From the NCBI GenBank assembly GCA_009778375.1, contig WRJW01000148.1, positions 1 to 6,555 of the forward strand: DNA of 6,555 nt. Direction: 5' to 3'. Positions 1-6,396 of the stretch are shown here, in pieces. The position numbers were made by a program, and so were the translations under genes. Under the pieces are notes generated by a model. That model had not been told where the DNA came from, searched no databases, and worked only from the letters and a program-made list of their open reading frames with translations. The stretch's first letter is position 1. Each line of letters opens with the position of its first letter. The DNA is from Bacteroidota bacterium. GTDB taxonomy: Bacteria > Bacteroidota > Bacteroidia > Bacteroidales > UBA932.

Positions 1-1096
1 GCATGGCATTGAGTAGCCCGTTTATTTCACGCTCTTCGTTGTCGGTATTAAGTTCCCAACAGACCTGCAAAAGATTTTTCAATCTGCCGTTTTCGAGTTG
101 TACAAAATCGCATTCACGATTGTTTTCATGAAAATAGTAGAGTTCTTTTGTCTGCCGTAACAAGTGTAGGAATACAAGGTTTTCCAGGAAATACCCCCAG
201 TTTTCTGTGAGCGGAACAGATCCTGCACGAATCAGTCCGGTGTCTGATACGTAGACTTTTTTTGGGGATAGCATTTGCGATTTAGCAGAATAAGAAAATT
301 TTGGCAAAAGGGTAATTAGGTAAGAATCTTCAAAATACGAAAAATATTCCAATACGGTTGTAGATGACTTAACTCCTGCAATATCCGTTAATTTGCTTGG
401 CGTAGTGAGTTGTGCGGCGTTAAAAAGCAGATAGGAAAGAAGTCGCTTGACAGAAGAGGCATCTTTAATCCCGTGACGTACCACAATATCTCGATAGAGA
501 ATATCATCAATTAGATTTTTAAGCGTTTCCGGATTTTCATTTTTGACAAATTCGGGAAAACCGCCTGTATGCATATATTTATTAAGGCTCTCAATTGATG
601 ATTTCAGGTTTTTGAATGCTATAAATTCCGAATAGGAAAAAGGGAAAAGATCTTGGGTAATGTGCCGTCCCGTGAGTTTTGTTCCTAATTCACGACTGAG
701 CAGTGAAGCATTTGAACCTGTAAGGATTACCCTGTATCCCTGGTCTAATTTTTGCCTGACGTATAGTTCCCACGCCTTTACCGATTGAATTTCATCAAAA
801 AACAGGAGTTTTTGGGTCGAACGATCAATGACTTTGTCGAGCAAAACAAAATCTTTCATTTGAAAATCATACAAACGGATATCCTCAAAGTGTAGATAAA
901 AAAAGTCCTCGTTTTTTTTCTGTACATACTGGTGTAACAAGGTACTTTTTCCGCAACGCCGAATGCCGGAAATGATAAGAGCATGGGATGCAAGAGGAGG
1001 CAAAAAATCCAAAATTTCTCGCTTTAATCCGCTATCGGAACTCAGCAGGTAATTTTTCTGCATTTCTGCAATCTCGTGTATTTCAGATAATTTCAC
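1..1096 (-). CDS. AAA-family ATPase with C-terminal DUF4143 domain, 3' end cut by window edge
   Basis: The frame stays open for 365 codons and leaves the window at the left, so the C-terminus is missing. Seen in the translation: a Walker A motif GIRRCGKS (about residues 44-51), a Walker B stretch KLLFFDEIQ (97-104), a sensor-like strand VILTGSNASLLSRE (123-136) followed by LTGRH, and then a region typical of DUF4143 (about 215-365). The end of that region shows ECDF (328-331) and LQVCWEL (343-349), which matches the degenerate nuclease-like fold often found there. Family members are common in Bacteroidota and usually have no assigned role; a link to DNA or to toxin-antitoxin-like systems is only conjecture. 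No ATG lies near the 5' end: an in-frame TAA sits five codons upstream of the chosen GTG, and the first ATG is codon 12 (position 1063), so either may be the true start. It is oriented like the operon to its right but has its own candidate promoter. Confidence 0.88.
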   Translation of the reverse strand, partial: MKLSEIHEIAEMQKNYLLSSDSGLKREILDFLPPLASHALIISGIRRCGKSTLLHQYVQKKNEDFFYLHFEDIRLYDFQMKDFVLLDKVIDRSTQKLLFFDEIQSVKAWELYVRQKLDQGYRVILTGSNASLLSRELGTKLTGRHITQDLFPFSYSEFIAFKNLKSSIESLNKYMHTGGFPEFVKNENPETLKNLIDDILYRDIVVRHGIKDASSVKRLLSYLLFNAAQLTTPSKLTDIAGVKSSTTVLEYFSYFEDSYLITLLPKFSYSAKSQMLSPKKVYVSDTGLIRAGSVPLTENWGYFLENLVFLHLLRQTKELYYFHENNRECDFVQLENGRLKNLLQVCWELNTDNEEREINGLLNAM

Positions 1097-1143
1097 GCGA
1101 ATAGATGTTTATTTCATTTCTAATGGAATATATATATCATTTG

Positions 1144-1174
1144 CAAAGGTGTAAACAATTTATGAAGAAACAAA
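1144..1174 (-). promoter_or_regulatory. Candidate Bacteroidota-type promoter for the DUF4143 ATPase
   Basis: On the minus strand TTTG (1171-1174) and CACCTTTG (1144-1151) are separated by 19 bases. This fits the Bacteroidota pattern of a -33 TTTG and a -7 TAnnTTTG with a 19-21 base spacer; the -7 box has one mismatch (C for the first T). The predicted transcript would have a leader of about 40 AT-rich bases before the GTG start. The site lies in the only gene-free stretch between the ATPase and the M15 remnant (1097-1201), where I see no convincing terminator hairpin. Confidence 0.45.
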
Positions 1175-1201
1175 ATAAACACAGAAAGGTTCCCACCAAA
1201 G

Positions 1202-1349
1202 TTACTCCATAAGCAGTTCCGGTCTGTATTCAAAGTGCATGGTGTCGTAGTGGTACCATTTGCCGCCCCAGATAAATCCGTGCTCTTCAAAGATGGCTGC
1301 GTGCTACTATTGAGAGCAGTGCAAACAGGGTGATGCATTTCATCTTCAT
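1202..1349 (-). pseudogene. Internally deleted remnant of an M15-type D-Ala-D-Ala carboxypeptidase
   Basis: Two pieces of one gene appear to be joined out of frame. From 1349 down to 1287 a frame reads MKMKCITLFALLSIVA and then RSHL before a TGA; this has the basic start and hydrophobic core of a signal peptide. From about 1303 down to 1202 a different frame reads 33 codons without a stop, including HGFIWGGKWYHYDTMHFEY and RPELL, and ends at TAA. That second piece resembles the C-terminus of M15 metallopeptidases (VanY/D-alanyl-D-alanine carboxypeptidase type), in which the His of the MHFE segment is expected to be a zinc ligand. The body of the enzyme, with the other zinc ligands, is missing, so no active peptidase can be made. 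The start lies 7 bases after the GH9 stop, so the intact gene was probably the last member of that operon. The family assignment rests on one short segment; the deletion junction near 1300-1304 is inferred. Confidence 0.72.
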
Positions 1350-1356
1350 GTTCTTG

Positions 1357-3753
1357 TTATATGATGTCGGCTAAAACAAATAAAAATTTACCGGTGGTAT
1401 GCCCCCATATCTCTTTGTAAACAGCATTGTTGATCACCGGCCAATAGGGTAAATCGGCATCTCCTTTGGTTTTGATGCCGACCGGCAGTGAACCGCTTAT
1501 TTGTCGCGAAAAGGCCACGTATAAGGGGTGGTAATTGTGTCCCTGTCCATACATGGTAGAAGAGGCGAAAGGATTTTTTCCTAAAATCCATTCCAACTGA
1601 TTCATGGCAATCTGAAGAAGTTCCGGATCGTTTAATACCCGACCAATAAGGGAGACGGCTTTGGCCTTACTCAACAGGGTGGCATGAAAGCCCCGCCGTT
1701 GAACAGCAATCGGAAATACGCGCAAATAGACCTGATCGCTTAGTTTAATTCCGGTTTTTATCTGTTCCTGCAAACCGCTAAGCGCCGTATTGTTGTTGGC
1801 GCTGCCGGTAAAACGCTCCATATTCAGTTTTTCGAGTTCGTATATATGGGCAGGCAACAAGTGGTACATATTGGCTAATGCGCAGGTCTTTCGGATATAT
1901 TCTGCGTATAACTCCAAACCTCTTTTCCATTGATAGCGCTCCGGATAATCCGGGATTAATTCGTATAAACGGGCCAATCCCTGGATCGGAGATTGCTCAT
2001 GTCCTCGATGCTCATAGGTAAGCATTTTGGAATGGGCAGGATCTTCGTAAAAGAAGCCGCGAATGGGGACCTTCCAGTCGGGATAATCGCATTGTTGGCA
2101 AGCCAAAATGGTCTTGGCGTACCCTGCGCCCATGGCTGCATATTCCGCTTTTCCGGTTAGTACATACAGTTCTGCTGCGGCAAAAGCGGCGGCGCCGCAC
2201 ACTTGCGCGTCGATATTGGATCCCCAGCGAACGGAGTATAATCCGTTGGCGTATCCCTCTTTGGCAAAGTGAAAATCGGCTTCTGCAGTGCGTAAGCACC
2301 AGTCGGCAAAGATCGAATCGACCTCTTGATAGACTCGGGCAGCTACGGCACAGGCGGAGGAAGCCAAAAAGTTTTCGAAGGGTGCGTTTTCAGAAGCGCT
2401 TCGTTTGACACTTTCGTTATCAGGTTGCAGAACATTATCCCGCCACATTCCGTAACTGACGGCCAAAGCGCGGTGCCCATCTCCAAAATGGGTGCGCAAT
2501 AACCAGGAGATGCCTACTTTTCCCTCTTCCAATAGGCATTGATAAAGGCATTGATCTCTATGCTTTACCTTTAGCGCCAATTCCAAAATGGCCTGCGCCA
2601 TTTCTGCCGTACAGATTTCGAATTGAGACAAATCACCGGCGTCGTGCCAACCTCCAAAGCTGGGGACGGTGGCCTGTGTTTGGGAATGGGTGACTTTGCA
2701 GTTCAGGTGGCAGGCAGAGTGTACGCCAACCACCTCTTCTCCGCATCTTAGCTGGTGGAGGAAGTGCATACTCTTCCAAACAGGTGCGTCCAACGCCTGT
2801 TTGTCAATGAAAAAGACAGGAGTCTTTCGCTCGTCTATTTTAAGGTAATACGCTCCGCAGGTGTTAAAATCAGAAAAATCGAGTTCAAAAAAGATGCCGA
2901 ATGGAGTCGTTTGCTTTTTTACCGGATGTTCATATACTACACTGTTTTTTAAGTCATAAAGGCGAAAGTGGTTTTCCGCTGCGTTTTGAACAATCGCCAC
3001 CTTCTTCATGGTCGGCAGGTATCCGCTGTGGCAATAAGCGATCCGATCTTTGAGCTCCCATCCAAAGTCGTCGTCGGGTTCGACCTTTTCTGCCCTAATT
3101 TCTCCAATATACACTTTTAAGGTTGGTAAAGCCTCGGGCGGGCACCCCCCCAGATAGGGGGAAATGCTTAATTTTTCCACTGCATTGCGCTCAATGTCTA
3201 CCACTTCCCATGTCACTTGGTTCCATCTGTTGGGAATCAGGCTCGGAGCATGCAACTGGGTCTTTCCGGGATTTCCAAAGGAAAAATGAAAATAGAAGTT
3301 TTGAAAACCGGTCGCTTGGGGGTAAATCCAGGCCGAAATACGGTTGTAGGCAGATAAATCCATTTGATCTAAACGGATATCGACTGTACATCCCGGACGT
3401 GGTTGGATATTTTCTATTTTTGTATCGGTTACCAAGCATAAACAATTTTTTCCTTCGTGCAGTATCTCTCGAGAAGCTTCTAACGCGGCTCGCCCCGATA
3501 CGGTTACTTTTTCCTTTTGGTCGCCGGAAAAGATCGTTTTAAAATCTTCTACTTTTTTGTTTAACCATCGAGTTTCTGCACATTCCGATAGTTCTTCGGT
3601 TAAATCGGGATGTACGTAACAACTACCGGGCTTTTCTTTGGCTTTGTTCCAGCTAAAACCCGGAAGCAGGGTGATACCGGCTAAGCCAAGGGCCGATGAA
3701 CCCAAAAATTTACGTCGGCTCCAAGAATGGAGCGTGTTTTTTGTATTACTCAT
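1357..3753 (-). CDS. Exported glycoside hydrolase family 9 (cellulase-like) with Tat-type signal
   Basis: A 798-residue protein. The N-terminus carries a twin-arginine-like motif SRRKFLG (12-18) before a hydrophobic stretch ending near residue 35; there is no clear lipobox or AxA cleavage site. Residues about 45-225 look like a beta-rich carbohydrate-binding-like domain. Residues about 235-320 fit the cellulase N-terminal Ig-like domain (DRIAYCHSGYLP onward). The catalytic GH9 domain follows: RCGEE (336-340), GGWHDAGD (367-374) with the expected catalytic Asp residues D371 and D374, and YKEIWGH with E781 as the likely acid. GH9 enzymes hydrolyse beta-glycosidic bonds with inversion, most often beta-1,4-glucan. 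Here the classical PHHR segment is replaced by a region with GSLPVGI (755-761) and PYWP (769-772), so the substrate is uncertain. The ATG overlaps the ATPase stop by four bases (ATGA), implying translational coupling; no Shine-Dalgarno sequence is seen. The predicted location is periplasm or outside the cell. Confidence 0.9.
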   Translation of the reverse strand: MSNTKNTLHSWSRRKFLGSSALGLAGITLLPGFSWNKAKEKPGSCYVHPDLTEELSECAETRWLNKKVEDFKTIFSGDQKEKVTVSGRAALEASREILHEGKNCLCLVTDTKIENIQPRPGCTVDIRLDQMDLSAYNRISAWIYPQATGFQNFYFHFSFGNPGKTQLHAPSLIPNRWNQVTWEVVDIERNAVEKLSISPYLGGCPPEALPTLKVYIGEIRAEKVEPDDDFGWELKDRIAYCHSGYLPTMKKVAIVQNAAENHFRLYDLKNSVVYEHPVKKQTTPFGIFFELDFSDFNTCGAYYLKIDERKTPVFFIDKQALDAPVWKSMHFLHQLRCGEEVVGVHSACHLNCKVTHSQTQATVPSFGGWHDAGDLSQFEICTAEMAQAILELALKVKHRDQCLYQCLLEEGKVGISWLLRTHFGDGHRALAVSYGMWRDNVLQPDNESVKRSASENAPFENFLASSACAVAARVYQEVDSIFADWCLRTAEADFHFAKEGYANGLYSVRWGSNIDAQVCGAAAFAAAELYVLTGKAEYAAMGAGYAKTILACQQCDYPDWKVPIRGFFYEDPAHSKMLTYEHRGHEQSPIQGLARLYELIPDYPERYQWKRGLELYAEYIRKTCALANMYHLLPAHIYELEKLNMERFTGSANNNTALSGLQEQIKTGIKLSDQVYLRVFPIAVQRRGFHATLLSKAKAVSLIGRVLNDPELLQIAMNQLEWILGKNPFASSTMYGQGHNYHPLYVAFSRQISGSLPVGIKTKGDADLPYWPVINNAVYKEIWGHTTGKFLFVLADII

Positions 3754-4535
3754 ATTTTAAAGGTATAATTAAGCGTATTGCGGTCAAAAACAAGCCCGTA
3801 GTCGCCAAAGAGCAGATCAAGGAGTCCGTTTTGAATGAGTTGGGCAGGTGGTTGGGCGTAAAATCCGCGATCTGTCATAATCCACAGCAGATCGCAAATT
3901 TGCAGGGCCAGCGTTAGGTCGTGGGTAGAAAAAAGAATCCCTTTATGAGCGGTTTGCGCCAATTCTTTGAGGAGGCGGACGATTTTGTATTTGTTACCCG
4001 TATCGAGAAAGGCGGTGGGTTCGTCCAATAAAATCAGGGGAGTATCCTGCACCAAACTGCGGGCAATAGAGGCACGTTGCAGTTCGCCGTCGCTGAGGGT
4101 GGCCGAATCACGGGAAGCTAAATGGGTAAGGGTTGTGACTTCGAGGGCTTGGCGAATGGCCTCCTTATCCTCCGCTCGCTCGACGCCCATCCAATTGGTA
4201 AACCCGAATCGGCCTGTACCCACCATATCGGCAACGCTGAGTCCGGGTACGTGCAGGGGGTGGGAGGGGAGAAAGGCAAGGCGTTTGGCGATCTCAGCCG
4301 GTTTGTATTTCCGAAGCTCTTTGCCTGCAAGCAGGATGGTTCCTCCCGTCAACGGCTGTAGTCCGGCCATACTCCTGAGTAAGGTACTTTTTCCGATTCC
4401 GTTCCTTCCAAAAAGACCAATCAATTTACCTTGCGTAATTTGTGCGGAGATGTTCCCAAACAGCGGCGCTTGTCGGTTCTCGGCATAACCTATGCACAGC
4501 TGCTGCAATTCCATGAAACAGGCCTCTTTATTCAT
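3750..4535 (-). CDS. ABC importer ATP-binding protein, FecE/BtuD-like
   Basis: A 261-residue cytoplasmic ATPase that would energise the adjacent FecCD-type permease for uptake of an iron chelate, heme, cobalamin or similar ligand. Seen: Walker A GRNGIGKS (43-50), signature LSDGELQRASIARSL (147-161), Walker B LILLDEP (167-173) with D171 and E172, D-loop AFLD (175-178), and H-loop STHD with H205. The usual Q-loop glutamine appears to be a serine (FLPSHP, about 88-93). The signature is LSDGE rather than LSGGQ, which I associate with a Bacteroidota branch of this family. The start at 4535 overlaps the permease stop by 8 bases. An alternative ATG at 4514 (MELQQLCIGYA, 254 residues) begins where family members usually begin and has AAAGAGG eight bases upstream; it may be the true start. 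The specificity cannot be read from the sequence. Confidence 0.93.
   Translation of the reverse strand: MNKEACFMELQQLCIGYAENRQAPLFGNISAQITQGKLIGLFGRNGIGKSTLLRSMAGLQPLTGGTILLAGKELRKYKPAEIAKRLAFLPSHPLHVPGLSVADMVGTGRFGFTNWMGVERAEDKEAIRQALEVTTLTHLASRDSATLSDGELQRASIARSLVQDTPLILLDEPTAFLDTGNKYKIVRLLKELAQTAHKGILFSTHDLTLALQICDLLWIMTDRGFYAQPPAQLIQNGLLDLLFGDYGLVFDRNTLNYTFKI
4523..4529 (-). promoter_or_regulatory. Shine-Dalgarno-like site that would favour the inner ATPase start
   Basis: On the minus strand AAAGAGG lies 8 bases before the ATG at 4514. This is the best Shine-Dalgarno match ahead of any gene in the window, in a lineage that seldom uses one. It supports 4514 over 4535 as the ATPase start, but it may be a chance match because it lies inside the coding sequence if 4535 is used. 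Confidence 0.3.
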
Positions 4536-5562
4536 GGGGACGGTGTTGAAGAATAATCATCAAGATGACCGGAATGCCGATCAGGGCGGCGACCGTATTG
4601 ATGGGGAGCACTTGACCGCTACCCGGAAGTTGGGCGATAAAATCGGCGAATAGCGTGACACAGGCGCCCAGCAAGGCGGTAGCCGGAATCAGTCGCTTGT
4701 GGTTGGCGTTTTTAAAGAGCATACGGCCTAAGTGGGGGACGGCAATCCCAATAAAACCTATCGGGCCGCAAAAAGCGGTAACGCTTCCCGCCAAAAGCGC
4801 GGTACTGATAAAAATCCGGTTTCTTACGGCGTTCATATGGAGTCCCAAACTTTTAGCGTAGGTTTCTCCCATAAGCAATACATTGAGTATTTTGATATTA
4901 TACACAGCCAGCGCCAATCCGAACCCCACCAAAATGGTCATGATGCCTAAAGGGATGCCGACTACATTGCTGAAACTGCCCATGGTCCACAATACAAACG
5001 TTTTTAATTCGGACGCGGAAGAAAAGTATTGAAACAAAGAAATAATGGCGCTTCCGGCGCTGCCGATCATGATGCCAAAAATCAATAAAGACATATTGTT
5101 GTTGAGTCGTTTGGCGGCAAACATTACCATAAAACTGACGGCAAGGGCCCCTGCCCACGCTGCCGAGGCAATGCCTGTGTTTATGAACCATGCAGAACCG
5201 GTGCCTGCCATGCCTGCGGAACATCCCATCACAAAAAAAGCAACGCCCAATCCTGCCCCCGAGCTGATTCCTAATATGTATGGATCGGCTAAAGGATTGC
5301 GGAACAGGGTTTGCATTTGCAGGCCGCAAACAGAGAGTGCAGATCCTGCCAAAATAGCGGTACAAGCCCTTGGAAGGCGAAGCGACCACAAAATTGTGGT
5401 GGCAAAATCGGCCCCTTTGGGATGTAATAAGGCGTCGAATAATCGGCCCGGCGGAATAGAAACGGAGCCAAACATCAGTTCGGCCAAGAAAATAAGGACC
5501 AACAGTATGAATAACAGGAGGTAATACAGACGATAGGATGGATTTTTGCGGTATATTTCCAT
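4528..5562 (-). CDS. FecCD/BtuC-family ABC importer permease
   Basis: A 344-residue, highly hydrophobic inner-membrane protein, the usual length for this family, with many predicted transmembrane segments starting at about residues 12-30. Family hallmarks: LRLPR (61-65), GLQMQTLFRNPLADPYILG (80-98), SSGAGLG (100-106), the cytoplasmic GETYAKSLG (232-240) expected to touch the ATPase, GPIGFIGIAVPHLGR (266-280), and LPINTVAALIGIPVILMII near the C-terminus. Such permeases act as homodimers with two ATPase subunits and a periplasmic binding protein to import siderophores, heme or cobalamin. I chose the ATG at 5562: the frame is open to 5715, but those extra 51 residues would run across the divergent promoter region into tpiA, and the family normally starts just before the first membrane segment. 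It is the first gene of the operon; no substrate-binding protein is present beside it. Confidence 0.92.
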   Translation of the reverse strand: MEIYRKNPSYRLYYLLLFILLVLIFLAELMFGSVSIPPGRLFDALLHPKGADFATTILWSLRLPRACTAILAGSALSVCGLQMQTLFRNPLADPYILGISSGAGLGVAFFVMGCSAGMAGTGSAWFINTGIASAAWAGALAVSFMVMFAAKRLNNNMSLLIFGIMIGSAGSAIISLFQYFSSASELKTFVLWTMGSFSNVVGIPLGIMTILVGFGLALAVYNIKILNVLLMGETYAKSLGLHMNAVRNRIFISTALLAGSVTAFCGPIGFIGIAVPHLGRMLFKNANHKRLIPATALLGACVTLFADFIAQLPGSGQVLPINTVAALIGIPVILMIILQHRPHE

Positions 5563-5566
5563 AGAA

Positions 5567-5574
5567 CAAAGATA
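5567..5574 (-). promoter_or_regulatory. Candidate -7 element for the importer-GH9 operon
   Basis: TATCTTTG on the minus strand is a perfect match to the Bacteroidota -7 consensus TAnnTTTG. It ends four bases before the permease ATG at 5562, so a transcript from it would be leaderless or nearly so. I find no TTTG or TTG at the usual -33 spacing, which lowers confidence. Confidence 0.4.
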
Positions 5575-5595
5575 GCGTAAAAGAAAGAATAGTAT

Positions 5596-5603
5596 TACCT
5601 TTG
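5596..5603 (+). promoter_or_regulatory. Candidate -7 element for tpiA
   Basis: TACCTTTG matches the Bacteroidota -7 consensus TAnnTTTG exactly and ends 26 bases before the tpiA ATG, giving a leader of roughly 20 AT-rich bases. A matching -33 TTTG is not visible upstream, where the divergent permease promoter lies. Confidence 0.5.
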
Positions 5604-5629
5604 CGGCATAAAAATCAAATTCTATTATT

Positions 5630-6382
5630 ATGCGTACAAAAATTGTAGCCGGAAACTGGAAAATGAATACCACGCTGGAGCAGGGGCTCTCTTTAGTCAA
5701 AGAGTTAATTGCCAAAGAAAATGAAATTCCTGCCTGTGTGCAGATGGTGGTTGTACCTCCTTTTACCCATTTATATTCTGTTTATCAACTACTTAAAGAT
5801 TATCGAATCGCCTTGGGCGCCCAAAATTGTGCTGCACAAGCCAAAGGCGCCTATACCGGAGAAGTGGCTGCCGAAATGCTCGCCTCGGTATGGTGTCAAT
5901 ATGTAATTATCGGACATTCAGAGCGTAGGGAGTATTACGGCGAAGATTCCCCCATCCTTTGTCAAAAAATCACCCAAGCCCTTCACTCCGGATTGATTCC
6001 TGTTTTTTGTGTGGGAGAGCGTTTGGAAGAGCGGGAAGCGGGGAATCATTTTGAGGTAATTGCCCAACAAGTAAAGGAAACGGTTTTGTTGCTGAATCCT
6101 GTGGATTTTTCTAAAATGGTGATTGCCTACGAGCCGGTGTGGGCCATTGGAACGGGCAAAACGGCCTCGTCGGCGCAAGCTCAGGAAGTGCACGCTTTTA
6201 TCCGCCAAACCTTAGCTGAAGTCTTTGGCGCCTTAGCTGCCCAAACCACCATTTTATACGGAGGAAGCTGCAAACCCTCCAATGCGGCGGAACTTTTTGC
6301 CCAAGACGACATAGACGGAGGATTGATTGGGGGCGCCTCGCTGCAGGCCGAAGATTTTTTGGCGATTGCCAAGGCGTTTTAA
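5630..6382 (+). CDS. tpiA: Triose-phosphate isomerase
   Basis: A complete 250-residue protein, the normal length for the family. It interconverts dihydroxyacetone phosphate and glyceraldehyde 3-phosphate in glycolysis and gluconeogenesis, in the cytoplasm, as a TIM-barrel dimer. All key residues are present: NWKMN with catalytic K11, IIGHSERR with the electrophile H96, AYEPVWAIGTGK with the catalytic base E168 and the flexible loop 6 (169-177), and the phosphate-binding segments YGGS (210-213) and GLIGGAS (231-237). The ATG at 5630 begins directly with the conserved first strand (RTKIVAGNWK); there is no Shine-Dalgarno sequence. It is divergent from the importer operon, with 67 bases between the start codons. 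I see no convincing terminator hairpin after its TAA. Confidence 0.98.
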   Translation: MRTKIVAGNWKMNTTLEQGLSLVKELIAKENEIPACVQMVVVPPFTHLYSVYQLLKDYRIALGAQNCAAQAKGAYTGEVAAEMLASVWCQYVIIGHSERREYYGEDSPILCQKITQALHSGLIPVFCVGERLEEREAGNHFEVIAQQVKETVLLLNPVDFSKMVIAYEPVWAIGTGKTASSAQAQEVHAFIRQTLAEVFGALAAQTTILYGGSCKPSNAAELFAQDDIDGGLIGGASLQAEDFLAIAKAF

Positions 6383-6396
6383 CTCACTCTGATTCA

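Noticed and set aside
1120..1338. A 72-codon minus-strand frame
   Set aside because: It overlies the M15 remnant in the third frame and has low-complexity composition; the peptidase-like segments lie in the other two frames.
3145..3161. A run of seven C followed by AGATA and five G, a possible slippage site or hairpin in the GH9 gene
   Set aside because: The GH9 frame is intact across it (LGGCPPEA) and the hairpin is small and inside a coding region without a T-tract; probably chance from Gly/Pro codons.
3967..4488. A 173-codon plus-strand frame
   Set aside because: It is antisense to the ABC ATPase, whose motifs are unmistakable; its Arg/Ser/Pro-rich translation has no recognisable domain.
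4898..5569. A 223-codon minus-strand frame inside the permease
   Set aside because: Out-of-frame shadow of the permease, rich in His and Arg without membrane segments, while the permease frame carries all family motifs.
5563..5715. An N-terminal extension of the permease by 51 residues
   Set aside because: It would cross the promoter region and overlap the start of tpiA on the other strand; the family starts near the first membrane segment, which matches the ATG at 5562.
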